64,000 bases of DNA from Prunus persica. Lineage: Eukaryota; Streptophyta; Magnoliopsida; Rosales; Rosaceae. The notes beneath the pieces were generated by a model. That model ran no database searches and was not told where the DNA came from. It was given only the letters and a program-made list of their open reading frames with translations. The translations under genes were made by a program, and so were the position numbers. Below, in pieces: positions 1 to 12,700 of the stretch (position 1 is its first letter; every line of letters begins with the position of its first letter). The stretch is taken from positions 35,037,557-35,101,556 of the forward strand of contig NC_034009.1 of the NCBI RefSeq assembly GCF_000346465.2. Reading direction: 5' to 3'.

Positions 1-1085
1 GGGTTTCTGGAGTCCCAAGAGAACTTCCCTTTCACAATACAGGGGGTGGTTCCAGATATTGTAATTAATCCACATGCATTTCCTTCACGACAAACTCCTG
101 GTCAACTCCTAGAGGCTGCTTTGGGGAAGGGAATTGCCTGTGGTGGTTCAAAGAGATATGCAACGCCTTTCTCTACTCTCTCTGTTGATGACATCACAGA
201 CCAACTGCATAGGTAACTCAGTCATTCTAATTCATGAAGGAAATGGTTTGTTTGAATTTTTATATTGTATGTTTGTTGCTATACAAAAGAAGTTTTCTCC
301 ACTGTGTTTTCTTGAGTATATGCCATGAGACCTTGCATAACTTCACTGCCTACAACTGATTGTGGTGTATTTGCTTTTATGTTGCTAAGTACAAAAATGT
401 TGGCCCATCATTTTCAGTTATCGGTTGGTTTTCAAGTTAAATGTTGTTGGTTGGTAAATTGCATGAAAAAATTCAAGCAGAATTTACATGTCGGAATTGT
501 TCTCGTGTTTAAGAAAATTTTGTTTTTGATTTTCTCCCTTGAATGGAATAACGTTATTTATGTATTTTTAATATCTATGTCAGCGCTGGATTTTCGAGAT
601 GGGGAAATGAGAGAGTATACAATGGTGCAACTGGTGCAATGGTTCGTTCCCTGATATTTATGGGCCCAACATTTTACCAGCGCTTGATTCACATGTCTGA
701 AGATAAAGTTAAGTTTCGGAACACTGGGCCAGTCCATCCTTTGACCCGACAGCCAGTGGCAGATCGGAAGCGATTTGGTGGGATCAAGTTTGGTGAGATG
801 GAACGTGACTGCCTTATAGCCCATGGAGCTTCAGCAAATTTACATGAACGCCTCTTCACTCTCAGTGACTCCTCCCAAATGCATGTTTGCCAGAAATGCA
901 AAAATGTGGCTTATGTGATCCTACGAACAGTCGCGGGTGGCCGTAAGATCAGGGGTCCTCATTGCCGGATTTGCGACTCTGCTGATGACCTTGTTCGGGT
1001 TAATGTACCATATGGAGCGAAGCTATTGTGCCAGGAGCTTTTCAGCATGGGCATAAGCTTAAAGTTCGAGACCCGGTTTTGTTGA
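1..1085 (+). CDS. NRPD2: Pol IV/V second-largest subunit, 3' part
   Basis: Two exons are visible, 1..212 and 584..1085, encoding the last 237 residues; the 5' part lies outside the window. This is the C-terminal hybrid-binding and clamp part of an RNA polymerase second-largest subunit. The run LTRQPVADRKRFGGIKFGEM followed by ERDCLIAHGASANLHERLF is typical of the family. A zinc ribbon follows with two CxxC pairs (HVCQKC and HCRICD). The tail LLCQELFSMGISLKFETRFC matches what I recall of plant NRPD2/NRPE2 and differs from Pol II NRPB2, whose equivalent stretch reads HGAAHFLKERLF. NRPD2 is shared by Pol IV and Pol V, which make siRNA precursors and scaffold RNAs for RNA-directed DNA methylation in the nucleus. 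Seen: frame, splice sites, motifs. Inferred: the Pol IV/V assignment, which is quite secure. Confidence 0.87.
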
Positions 1086-1715
1086 GTGAATGAATAGTTG
1101 TGGAGTGAACACCTGCTTTTAGACTGATGAATATTTCAGCTAGCACACATCAGTTTTTGTATATTTTGGTTCCAGATGTTATCAGGACACCTAGTTGTAT
1201 ATTTAAAGAATCTCTTTAAAAACAATTCTCTCTTTAAAGAATCAGTATTCGAAATGCGACCCCTCTAAGCACTATGGAAAACAGAAACGACCTTTTCTTT
1301 TAGAGGTAGGTGTGGTCTACTTTTGGCCTGTGCTCTACTTTTCTTTTATATCTATACATAATTTGACCCATGACATGTACTTGTTCATTACAAAATTCTG
1401 TATGTTTTACTTAATGAAATTATAGGATTGACTGTGATAAATATATAACTCCTCTGGATCTGGATGTGGTCCAAACCACTCTAAGATAAGTTGATGATTG
1501 TCTGAGAAGTGAAAACCCTTTATATTCATTGCATGACCAACAAAAAATAATGAGTCCTCCCAAAGCTAATAGCAGCTAAAAGGCCTGTACTTTCAGATGA
1601 TACAATGCTATTACAAAGAAATGCGTTGAAATAATTTCTAAGGGGTATGTCGAATTCTAACTCGAGACAAACAAAGCATTGCATAAGTTCAGTGTCATTT
1701 TTTATGTGAATCCGT
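1086..1715. other. convergent 3' spacer
   Basis: This is the 630-base gap between the stop codons of NRPD2 (+) and the hydrolase-like gene (-). It should hold both 3' UTRs. It is AT-rich, and I see no further gene or repeat. Confidence 0.6.
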
Positions 1716-4700
1716 CTATTGCATAAATGGTTCTCGTGATGCTGTGGGCAGCTCCAGCTCAGGCTCAAATTCTGAAAGTGGGGAGAAATAGCAATCAACC
1801 ATGTCTTTGGACACTTCTTTAAAACTAGGAGGATCCCACTGCAGAATTGGGATGAAAATCAATCATATGATCACTACTTGAAAAAAGATTTAAAAAGATT
1901 GTTACTTTCTTTGGAATAAAAGTAGACTACCTTGGGCGCAAAGTCCTTGTCCACCAATCTTGCTCGAACGCCCTATAGGAAGATAGAAACAAGGGCAATG
2001 TAAAAAGCAGATTAAAAGATGTTCAGTACATGAAAATTTGAAAACCCCATACCTCAAAGAAGTCACTAGAGACCAGTCTGGAAATTGCATTAAGGGATAT
2101 ACGATATTCACGAGCCAGACACTGATCAAGTGATTGAAATCGGCCCTCACGTATCTGAATGCACAAGTGAAAGTCAAGCATATAGCATAAAAGCAATACA
2201 GGTATAACTCTATAGCGTGCTATCGAGCGGTAACTCACAGATCGCAAAGAAACTATCAAACTCAAGGGGGAGGCTTCTTTTAGTTTCTTGAGGGCTGTTG
2301 TGCACCATTCATCATAAGAATCGGCAGCTTCCTTTTCCTGAGCAATAATGGCATGGTTATGTAGTCGATCAACAGATTGTGGTACGAGTTCCTTTTGGTT
2401 TAGAAGAATTTATCATGCTTACCAAAGCATCAATAATTTCCTCAATCGTGTCATGGCTGAAACATCTATCAACAACCTCAAGCCTGAGTTGACATACAAA
2501 ATGGAGATAAAGCAAGTCAGACGCACAGATCAATGCCACTAGAAATAAATTCTCTGCAACTGTTCAATCTTATTGTTATTGCTGCAGTACCAAGAAATAT
2601 GTGACAGAAAATTACTTAGAAAGTATACTCCTCTTGTTTAGATAAACAAGGTCACCATATTGTGCAAGAGATGTTTCTATTACAGAAGGTTCATCTGTAG
2701 CTAATTTACCAAGGCGTTCTTCAACCACAGCAAGTCTCTGGCAGGAAGAGTTTTGATGATCATCAGATGCATATTAATAATGAAATACTGAAACAAGGGC
2801 GCAGAAGAATAAAGAGCAGTGCAAACAAACTGCGTTTAGCGTATAGTGCGTAGCAAGGCGACATGCAATCATTTCTACACCATTAAGCTTGTCTCCTGTA
2901 AGAGCCAAGTATTCTCCTGCAAAAAAATGAAGCACATAAAACAAGAGGCAAATATAATCCTTTTTAGATTGTGATAAAGGCTGAACATCTCAAATCTACA
3001 AAGTATATGTTACCTAGGTAGCCAGGTAGACGAGACAGATAAAAGGAAGCCCCTGCATCAGGATGGAAACCCATCTGAGTCTCCGGATTGACAAATACCT
3101 GCAGAAATGCAGCACAGCTGAAAAGAATTGAAACAAAGTCTACACCTCATTCAAACACGTCAGGTAAAAAAGAAAAATGAAGAGTTGTTTTCTTTTTCAG
3201 AAGATAGGAAGATGCTTCGCTGAAGGTGTTAAGAAGCATAGCTAGGAGATAGCTAGGAGAGTCTTTGGCACGTAAGACTTTTCTCCAAATTCGAAAATCA
3301 TTCCAGAGCAAAAAGTCATGACTTTACAAAGACAACAGTCCCTGTTATATGTAAACCAATCAACCATCTCCCTCTCCTCCATATTCATATCTTCATCAAG
3401 GTTCAATGCTTTACTTTCAAATCAAAGCTTAAAACAGTAACATGATATACTCAGCATTTAAAATAGGAGTCGTCTTTCAGAATACGTAGTTCAATTTATT
3501 CGTTTTACGAAAGAAATCACTTCAAAACAAAAAAACAAAAAACAAAAAACAAAAAAAATCTAGTGAAACTGAGTCATAAAGTAAGCAGCAGTCACATACA
3601 GTTTTATCAGTCACCACCCGGAACATTCCTGGGAGTGCAATGCCAGCCCCAGCTCCCATGGTGATACCATCCAATATCGCTACCTGCACATATATGATCA
3701 AGTGATAATCAAAAGCCACATTTAAATTTCGATAGGAACTTGAAAAAACATTCCTTCGCATAAATTGTTCTTTATATTTATAACATATGTAGAACTCTGG
3801 GTGTGCTACAAGCCTTCAACTCAGATTATGTATTAAAAGTAGTGATATTGGAATAAAAATCTATCATACAATTATACTAGTACTGCTAATTTAGTATAAA
3901 GCGCACTGGTAAAAAAGGTAAATACTCACATGTGGCTTCAGGTAGGTTCCTTGGATATATACAAACTTATACAATGTCTCGAAAAAGTTTTTACATTCCT
4001 CAACATTCCCTGCACAGTATCAAAGCATTTGAAAAAAAAGCAAACAATGCCATGTAAATATTTAACATTTAAGACCAGAGAAAGGAAAATGCTCTGCAAA
4101 CAGGCCTGCATGGCATAAAACTGTCACCCCAAAAAAAATGACTGAGTTACCTTCATTCACTAGTTGATAAAGGCTAACAGCATCTGCACCAGAGCAGAAG
4201 GCCCTCCCACTACCCTTTAAAACGCAAAAAATCAAGTAGCACCTCAGAGCAAGTCTTTCTCAAAGAGATAATAAATTAGATATTTCTGATGCAATCATCA
4301 TAATATTTCATTTTATTCAAAATTAGAGGTAACTACATGTTCTCAAAACTTAAATATAGGGCTAATAGTTTTAGTCAACAAATTGGAATTCATTTATCAA
4401 CGAATTTTTTCTACTGTTTGAATTCGTTTCGATAATTCTTTTAGCCGCTTTGATAGGTGCAATTGCCGTGGCGCGACAGTAATAAATCTATAGTGAGTTG
4501 AGTTCAAGGACCCTCCTGCCCCATGATTCTACAGTGTGTGTTTTTTAGTGATTCTCAGCACATTGCAAGAAGTTAAATAATCTGATAAAAGGAAGAAAAA
4601 AAAAAAAAAAAAAACATGATGCCCTTAAACCCAAAAACTGTTTTCGCACGGAACAACATCATACCTTCATCAAAACAAATCCAATATCTGGGTTGTCCTC

Positions 4701-5002
4701 CCATGATTCATAGAGTCTCTTCAGGCGAGCTGCCTATAAAAAGCAAGAAAGAAAATCTCAAAATCAAACTCCAGAAAAGAGAAAGCAACAAAATTGAAGA
4801 AACATCAAGGGCACAAACCATAGCGTTATTGAGAGCATTCAGTGCAGATGGTCTATTGAGAATGGCTGCTCTTGATTTAGCTCTTCCCTCAACCGTAACC
4901 TGAATTTACATTCATAGACAAATGAAAGACTGCATTGGAACCAAACCCAAGTAGAATATATTAAGGAAAAAAAAAAGATGGGTGCTTGTCCGGAAATGAA
5001 AT

Positions 5003-5059
<57 letters not shown>

Positions 5060-5184
5060 AGGTCTTCGACATCATCATATTGGGCATAGTTTGGTTGAGC
5101 AGAAAAGGCTCTGTGATGGGAAAGAGAGCTTCCTCTCTGGCTCACACACCTCCTCAAAGTTTCAAAAGCTTTTGCTTTCTGCAT
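1716..5184 (-). CDS. 3-hydroxyisobutyryl-CoA hydrolase-like protein, probably mitochondrial
   Basis: Fourteen exons close in frame to 407 aa: 5059..5184, 4819..4899, 4665..4733, 4151..4214, 3930..4009, 3600..3683, 3014..3098, 2831..2916, 2616..2737, 2423..2483, 2239..2337, 2053..2154, 1931..1972 and 1716..1838. The fold is enoyl-CoA hydratase/isomerase (crotonase). The oxyanion-hole loop ITMGAGAGIALPG lies near residues 147-159. E174 (VNPETQMG) and D182 (HPDAGA) keep the eight-residue spacing of the catalytic Glu/Asp pair of HIBCH. The first 30 residues are basic and Ser-rich without acids before YDDVEDL, like a mitochondrial presequence. It resembles the Arabidopsis HIBCH-like protein 3 group (At4g13360 type) rather than peroxisomal CHY1, as no C-terminal SKL-type signal is present. 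The likely role is thioester hydrolysis in branched-chain amino acid breakdown; the true substrate of this subgroup is uncertain. Intron 1 starts inside a CT microsatellite. Confidence 0.9.
5009..5057. repeat. (AG)n microsatellite at a splice donor
   Basis: About 24 AG units run up to base 5057. On the minus strand this is a (CT)n tract that forms the very start of intron 1 of the hydrolase-like gene. The donor reads CTG|GTCTCT, so its bases +3 onward are repeat. Confidence 0.95.
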
Positions 5185-6047
5185 CTCTCTCTGTCTGTGC
5201 TATTTTTCAGCGCTCTCGCAATCACTCTCTGGGTTTTCAGCCTCAGCTCGCTAAGCTAAAACCCTGATACTATGCGCGCCGTTTGTAGTGTCGCTGCACC
5301 AATGAGACAATCTCTCAACCGTTCGATTGTCTGACTGCAGATAAAAGTCTGATCGTCTTATTTCTCGGGCTAAAATGTGGGTCGGGGCCTTGGATTGGGT
5401 CACAATTTGGATTTGGGTCCCTCTCTAGCTTAGATATGGGTGAAACGGGCAGCGTCACAAAGGGCCCAGATAAAACTTGGCCCCACACGGCCATGCGTAA
5501 AGGTCCACGAGCCCATCCTTAGTCCTTTTATTTTTTTTATTTTTCAAATATATATTTTTTAGACTTTAAAAAAAAAATCTTTGGAGGCATGCCTGAAATT
5601 TTTTAAGGTTTGAATATATTTAAAAAAAAAAACATAAAGTAAAGGGTGAAAATTGCTATTCTAAAATTTATGGTTATGATGAACAATAGCTTGGATACCC
5701 ATAAATTTTTCCTGGAAAAAATAAAATTTCAGTTTACTCAATTAGCATGAGATAGAGCAATTGTTTGAGATAAATGGAAATCCATTTCACAGTTAAAAGT
5801 TCAGGTGGACATAATCTTACCTTCTCCAACAAAACGAAAGCTCTACATACATGTCAGGTTCAGATACCAATGAGAGAGATTTTAGATAGAGAAAAAAATA
5901 ACTCTTTATTCAGGTTAAATTTTCCAATTGTATGTTATCCTAATTCCAGAGCAACATACGTCCAGCACTTTCATTTACATTCTATATTCAGGGCATTGTC
6001 CATTGATTTGCAACTCTCCAAGCACAAGAAATTCAAGCAAGTGCTCA
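5185..6047. other. hydrolase promoter and PLD-like 3' region
   Basis: The gap holds the 5' leader and promoter of the hydrolase-like gene and, from about 5650, the 3' UTR of the next minus-strand gene. Bases 5450-5520 are GC-richer and contain GGGCCCA- and GGCCCC-type motifs, like site II elements of housekeeping promoters. Bases 5525-5640 are poly-A/T runs. I see no other gene. Confidence 0.5.
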
Positions 6048-8408
6048 TCAGCTTGAACAAGCACTACCACCTTCCCCCAACTCTTCAACTGGCACAGCAT
6101 ATGGAGAATCCCAGTCAGCATCAAAGACTTCTTGAAGTTGAGAAACAATGGCAGGCTTGTATGTTCCAAAGCTGACACCCGCCGTTGTATAAAAGTAATC
6201 CCAAATAAGATTGCTTGTCCCTACGTGAGCTCGAACATCGCTTACTGCATACTTTCCATGATTGACCCTGGTATAACCGGGGTATATATTTCCAGTATCT
6301 GTACCATTGGCAGTGGCAGCAGGTCCTGTCAAGTTGAAACCTGGGACTATATAGTACTTGATCTCAACTTTCCCAGCACAATGGTTATACTTGGATGAAG
6401 AGCAGAGAACATTAGAGTAGAGGAGAGATTTCAGGTACGGATCTGTGCTGTTGATAAAATGTGCCCAGTATGCTACCAATATCTTCACTGTTGCCTTCTT
6501 CGAGAAGACAACCTGCCAATTATATAATTCATATGTCTTGTGAGCTTTTAATTAGTGGGAGAAGCATGAATAAAATAAACGAGAAGCAGTCAGAGTGGAA
6601 GAGTTTACCTCTGATATTGCAGAGGAGAGGGATGCCCAATAAACTGTTTGCTTTAAATATTGGGACTGACCAAGCCAGTCCATGGTACTAATCCTAACAG
6701 TGCCTCCAATTCCTACAGATTTAATAGTCTCTACCCATGCCTGTTCATCAGCCTGATACCTACCAAATGATAGCTGCAGCCCAAATGCCGTCAAAATGGA
6801 TAAAGAAGAGAGGTTGGGACGCAAGTCAAATACACACAAAATGAAGAACGTGTACCTCAACACTACTGATAGACTATATAAAAAAAACATATGACCAAAT
6901 GACTTTTCCATTTACAATTATACAAAGAGAACCAAAACTTACATTTAAGAAAAGAAAAAGTTATATATTGCCAAGTTACCTCTGGAGGAGCAAAAGAGAG
7001 ATAGCTGGATTTGGGTTGCAAATTTGAATCATTATATCCAGGAGTCTGGAGTGGCAATTTGAACATATATGGATCTGACAGTATAGGATATCCTGCTACA
7101 TGGCGAGTCTCCACAGATCCAGGAAAAGGTGAACTGCAGTGAGAGTGACATAACTATACAAGTCATCATACTTGAATTGCAAACACAGACAATACCTAAA
7201 GTATCTAGACACTTAATACAAATATCTTTATATGAATATCCAGCATTGTAAACTAGAATTGAACCAGTTTCCAACTACCAGCCTCAAAACATACCTACAC
7301 CTCGCTTTATACTCCACAAAATGTGACCAGCAAGGAACTTGCCTATCGATCTGCCACTGTTGATCTGATACAGTTGTTGTGTGAGCTGTAGAATTAAGAG
7401 ACGCAAGCTTCCATAGGTTGTCAAAGTAGGTCTCAACCTTTCTGGCTATTTTTGGACAATCAACCAAGTAAATTCCAAGTTCTTTCACCTGCAACCATTT
7501 AATAAAAGTACATCGTAAGTGGAAAAGTAAACTATACAAAGCAACATGATAAATTTGCAAAAGTAGCAAAGTTTCACAAAATACTTGTGTGAGAGATTTC
7601 CAGTCATTGTTTGCTGATCCAATATAGACATCTCGTCGATCCGATATCCAGACTTTGGTATGGACTATGCCTGATCCCCACCAATCACTAAGCAGTAAAG
7701 TCACATTCTTTACATTAGGCCTTCCTGAAGCAAGGTTGGTTGGTTCTGTGGTATAGTCAGGATATACACCTGAGTGTGAAAGTAGCCTAACAGGCTAAGA
7801 CATTATCAACAACACAAACAATATAATCACTTTAAATTAATCAACACATAAATTAGCTACAATCTTAAAACTTTTCTGAGAAATGGCATGTGGGTTCTTT
7901 AGCAATGGCTTAATAAGCAAGTGCAAAGGTGTAACCTGATAGTAACATTGCGATCTGCAGCATTTTCCAAGGCGCTATAAACAGAAGCACCTTCCTGAGC
8001 TCCAAATCTCTGCAAATCCTCTTTTGAGTACCCAAAATCCCCAGAGCGAGGATCTTCAGGGTGCGCTATCAACTGCCAGTACTGAGCAATTACGTCCAGT
8101 CTCTCTGTTGAGTTCGACGCCAACCATTTGAGCACATCCCCTGCACAAATTACAAACACAAAGAATTATAATCAAAACAAGTGAAGATTTTGCTTATTGG
8201 GTTTTGATTTTTGAGCGATGAAATTTATGTTACCGGTGGAGAGGACGCCAGGGACACGAGGAAGACTGGGCATGTCGGTGGGGATTGATTGGACGAGCCA
8301 TGCTTTGCATTGCGCTGATTCAGTGACTGGTAGCAGAAGCAGATTCACTATCAGGGAGAGAGCAATCGCGATGAAGATGGTGCTTCTGTGACTGCCAGTG
8401 ACTTTCAT
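6048..8408 (-). CDS. secreted PLD3-type double-HKD protein
   Basis: Seven exons join in frame to 519 aa: 8234..8408, 7936..8140, 7585..7786, 7295..7488, 6980..7133, 6609..6773 and 6048..6512. The start MKVTGSHRSTIF leads into a hydrophobic stretch (about residues 11-28) ending LLPVTESAQC, a signal peptide or anchor. Two HKD motifs are intact: H169-T-K171 with D176 (HTKVWISD), followed by IGSANNDW, and H450-G-K452 with D457 (HGKYAVSD), followed by GTSNLIWDY. That layout, about 500 aa without C2 or PX/PH domains, is the PLD3/PLD4-like branch and not the C2-PLD enzymes of plant lipid signalling. Animal PLD3/4 are lysosomal 5' exonucleases; the plant member is poorly described. The protein probably enters the secretory pathway, to vacuole or apoplast. 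Several Asn-X-Ser/Thr sites fit glycosylation. Catalysis is inferred from the intact motifs. Confidence 0.88.
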
Positions 8409-9746
8409 CTTTCTCTCGCTCTATGGCTATGGCTTCCTTCTCATACGATTGGGTCAATCAATGACTGGATATGGGAAGAAAGTCAAAAACTCGAACTTCA
8501 AAAGGAAATCGAACGTTAGTTTCTATATTTGATGAATTTGAATTTACAATTTCATCCTTTATTTATTCCGAATTCATCTCAAATTAATATTTCATCTACA
8601 AGTCAAATGGTCCCTCATATATTCTATTATCATGCATCTAATTGCAGGGGAATATTCTCTCACAAGGATCTCTAATAAGTGAGGTTTTTATTTTTATTAT
8701 TAATAGGAGAGAATTGATAAACATGGAACATCTTTTAAAATCATACGAAAAACCGGATCGAGTGCTAGTTGCTATTTAACAAGTGATGATTCGGCTCGAA
8801 TGTTTAATAACATAATATGTTAAAATTCGAAAAAAGATAATTTTTTACACTTGAAATTTCAGTTCAGATAATTTCTGAGGAATTAAGAGCATCCACAGTT
8901 GGGGGAGGGGGTATTTTCGAGGGTGTAAAGCCACTTTTACATCTCCTTTACACGTCCACAGGGTGTAAATACGTTTTTTGCTCCAATAGAAAACGACCAA
9001 AGATGCATATTCGATTTGTTTGTGATAATTCTTTTTTGTGTGTGTGTTTTTTTTTTTGTATGTTTTAACTTTTTAAAATTAATTTTGTGTGTGTTAGATT
9101 TATTTTATTCTTCCAAATAAATGGACCTAAAAAAATATAAATTTGGAGAACATATAATTTTACCTACACACTAACATAAAAATATCTACGTAAAAATCTG
9201 GGCCATTGGAAGTGCAATGCAAATTGCATGAAATCTAGGTCTTCCATCTTGAGTTCCAATCCTTCTCTTTCCCCTTTCTCGTGGATCCCACTTGCAAGGG
9301 ATGTAAAAAGAGATGCAAATGTGCATCTAATTTTACATCTCCATAGTTGTGATGTATTTTTACAACCATTTACATCTTCCCATTGAAGATGATTCCGACG
9401 ACAAAAGTTGTATATTTAACATACACCCTCCCATTGTGGATGCTCCAAGATAGTGGCATGATAGTCTGATGACAATGAAAGAAAAGAAATGATCTGATAT
9501 TTCTAAATCCAAATGAACTAGCACTTAGCACAAAACACATATATAATTTTACAAGTGGAACCAAAGGATGTTAGACAAGGCACACAAATTTTAACTACAA
9601 TGAACTCCCTTTGAAATAATATATGGTGGATAGAAAGACAAAATGATAGATCATCATCAGCTACAACAAATTCTACCCCTTTGTACACTTGGTAGTTGGA
9701 ACTTTCCCGACCCATTCAATTTTAAGCAGCTCAGAAATCACCCTTA
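8409..9746. other. PLD-like promoter and NPY 3' region
   Basis: The gap carries the promoter and leader of the PLD3-type gene (8409 to about 8880), an inverted-repeat element (8887..9445, listed separately) and the 3' UTR of the NPY gene (about 9450..9746). No other coding potential is convincing. Confidence 0.5.
8887..9445. mobile_element. MITE-like element with GAGCATCCACA ends
   Basis: The left end reads GAGCATCCACAGTTGGG. The right end reads CCCATTGTGGATGCTC, the inverted counterpart GAGCATCCACAATGGG, so the terminal repeats match at about 14 of 16 positions. Inside, TTTACATCT and GTGTAAA words recur on both arms. The interior is AT-rich with no transposase frame, so this fits a nonautonomous DNA transposon of about 560 bp. 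No clean target duplication is visible, so I leave the superfamily open. Confidence 0.6.
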
Positions 9747-12700
9747 CTAGGAGATAGAATGCCTCCTGTGTCTTGAAGATGAAACAGACTTTGTATCACC
9801 AGGAACAATTGAAGTTGGACTCTGAGAACTCCCAGATGTCTCAGAGCTCCTGTTCTCCACATGCTGCCCCTTACCCACAGACCATAATTTATCAAAGATT
9901 CTCCTTGACCTAGACGGCAACAATTGCACACCACTTCTACTGTTTTTGCTGTTCTTCTTGCCCAATTTCCCGTTCTTCTGGAACTCTTCAGTTACCTTAA
10001 TTTCGCTCATATGCTTCCCCAGAGGTTTGCAGTTTTCTTCTTCTGCCAACGCCATCTTGTTGCATTCTTCATCCAAATTTGTCGTGGAAAGCGAAGCATC
10101 ACTGGGATGGTTGTTAGCAGCTCGAACGCCAGCTGCAGATCTTACCTGCTCAAAAAAGAGAACTTGAACAACAACTCGGAGTGGAAGCAGCTCATTCTGT
10201 GCAGCATCCATCGACGCTTCCATTGTCAGTTTCTTGACATTCATTAATCCACATATTCTTTTCCTTTCAGCCTTTGTCAAACTAGGGTGCTCCTGGAGAC
10301 AAAACAACTAATCAGTATTCATGTAAATATTTCAGCCATGTAATATCTTATCCACATCTGGACGAAACAGAACAAAGTGAAATCCAAAAGGTTTTACATG
10401 GCTGGGAGTTGCAAGGAAAAGTTATTTTTCATATACAACAAGCATCAAATAAGGTTCACATCTATTCGGACCAAACATACGTTTGACCATCTCATAGTCT
10501 GAAAGAGAAATGGTAAATCCTATCCTCTTACCCAAATCTCAGAAGCATGACAAGGCAACTCTAGTGAGAAGATAAAAGCATGGAGTAAAATCAAGAGAAT
10601 AAAAAACGTAGCTGGACATGGCTTAAATGCGCGTACCTTCAGGTAGATGTCAATGGCTTTGTACAATCCATCATGAATTGGCCTTGCCGACTCAGGAATC
10701 AATTGTGATAAGTCTATGAAACTAGAGAGGTTAAGATTTGGGTCATGTGCAATTTCGGCAAGATACCCATCAATCAGTCTACCAACACTCAACAATGATC
10801 CATGCCCTAATATAAACTTATCACTCCCCTTTTCATTTTTCTCAACCACATCCAAATTCCAGTTACATTTTTCATGCATCAGAAACTGATTCACAACAGA
10901 ATGAACCAATTCAACATCATATATAGTAATTTGAGGAGATCGAGCTGGGATCAATAAATCAACAATACGAGCTTCGTGCAACTTCAAACTGATCCTCTTC
11001 ACCAAATCCTCCCTCAATGAGTAGTCAGCTCCAACCAAAATAGAAACTTTCAAAAGTTTCAGCAAGAAACTGCATGAACAACCCATACCTTTGTCAGAAG
11101 GCAATAAGCAAATAATTGTTTCTACCAGAGATTTGTTCCTCAAGGCATGCTCATCAGAAATCAGTGCATCAACAGAATCTGGCAACCATCTAACTGCGTA
11201 AGTTTTCAGGGCCTCCCCAATAACAGCACCATCCATTCTTCCCTTTGATTTCACAGCAATCATAACTCGCTTGTAGAGATCAATATCCAGCTCACATATA
11301 TCTTCAACCCACCAATCCCTGGGAACTTTTTCAACTCGATAATTCATCCCTTCTTCCACAATTTTATCAGTCTCTGCTAATTTTCGGTTATATGTGTAGG
11401 ACCAGCTGATGTTGGCAGGGTCTACAGATGTTTTAGAAGCAATTGAATCTATGCATCTTCCAACAATCTTCAGATCCTCAGCCCATGACAGAAGAGGTTT
11501 GGTGGTTTGGAGAACAATAATGGAATCTTTCCAGCTACGGAAGATACTTGAGTTAAGGAAAACCTCAATTTTGAATACTAGGTTACTGCGATCAACATCC
11601 TCAGTCATCTCCAGATACTCAGCAGCGCAACGAGCAGCCACAACATTGTAAGCATTGAGAGTAACAGTCATTCCATAGCAAAATTTTGCACAAATTTCAA
11701 AAGATTTTGGCCCACCAGGAAAATCAACCATGTAAACTTCTTCAGAATTCTCTTCATTGGCCTTAGATACTAGTTTTTGCAGGCGATTGCTCTTGGACAA
11801 GAGAGGGAACTGGAAAGAAAAATAGAGTTAACAATAGCAAGCTTTGGTAGAGAAAAGCAGCAGTAATTTTAGTAAACGAATATATCATTTCAATAATGAG
11901 CACCCACATTTTAAATCTGAAAACTGCTATACATGTTCAAAGGAACATAAAATTTAAGAATATTCATATGCATATATGACACCAAAACATCAAAACAAAC
12001 CTGATGCAAGTATAAACAAAAATCATCTCATTTGACGAAAAAGAGTGGCAAGGAAAAAGTACCTTGTGAAGATAAAACTTCACTTCCCCGACATTTATAA
12101 TGACATCTGTTGCCAATTCAGATGACACATATCTGCATGAACATATGAAAATCAGTTAATCACATAGACCCAAGGACGGTAGAAAACTAAAAGAAGGCAT
12201 GAAAATGTAAAATATCTTCATAGTTGGATGCATATGACAACAACAACAACAAAAGGCTCAATAGGTTGAATTTAAAACCAGTTTGGAGGTATTAGGTTAC
12301 TGGGTTAATGCATCAAGCTTTTCAATCTTGTTCTTAGTAAATTTTTACAATGAGAAGCTAGTTTGTGCAAATTCAAAAACCCCAGTCAGGTTATAGACTT
12401 CAAATTAGATAAGGCAAGATGGCATGCTGTAGCACAATATTCAAAATCCCTTAAAGTTGTAATTGAAACTAAAAGATCTACCGGCGAATTAATACTGTAA
12501 TGAAGTAATACAGTTGGACAAAAAATAACTGTCATGTAGTCCATGTTTTAATATTCCATCTAATTCACCAATGCATCTAGCTCTTTTTCAACCTAACAAT
12601 ACAATTTGCATCTATGAAACTGGCACATGCAAGATCTAAGAAAGTTCCAGTCATTTGCATATTTAATCAGATGAAGGAAAAACGATGCACCAGAAGACAA

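Noticed and set aside
4978..5267. Arg-Glu repeat frames on the + strand
   Set aside because: They are a by-product of the AG microsatellite and overlap exon 1 of the hydrolase-like gene on the other strand.
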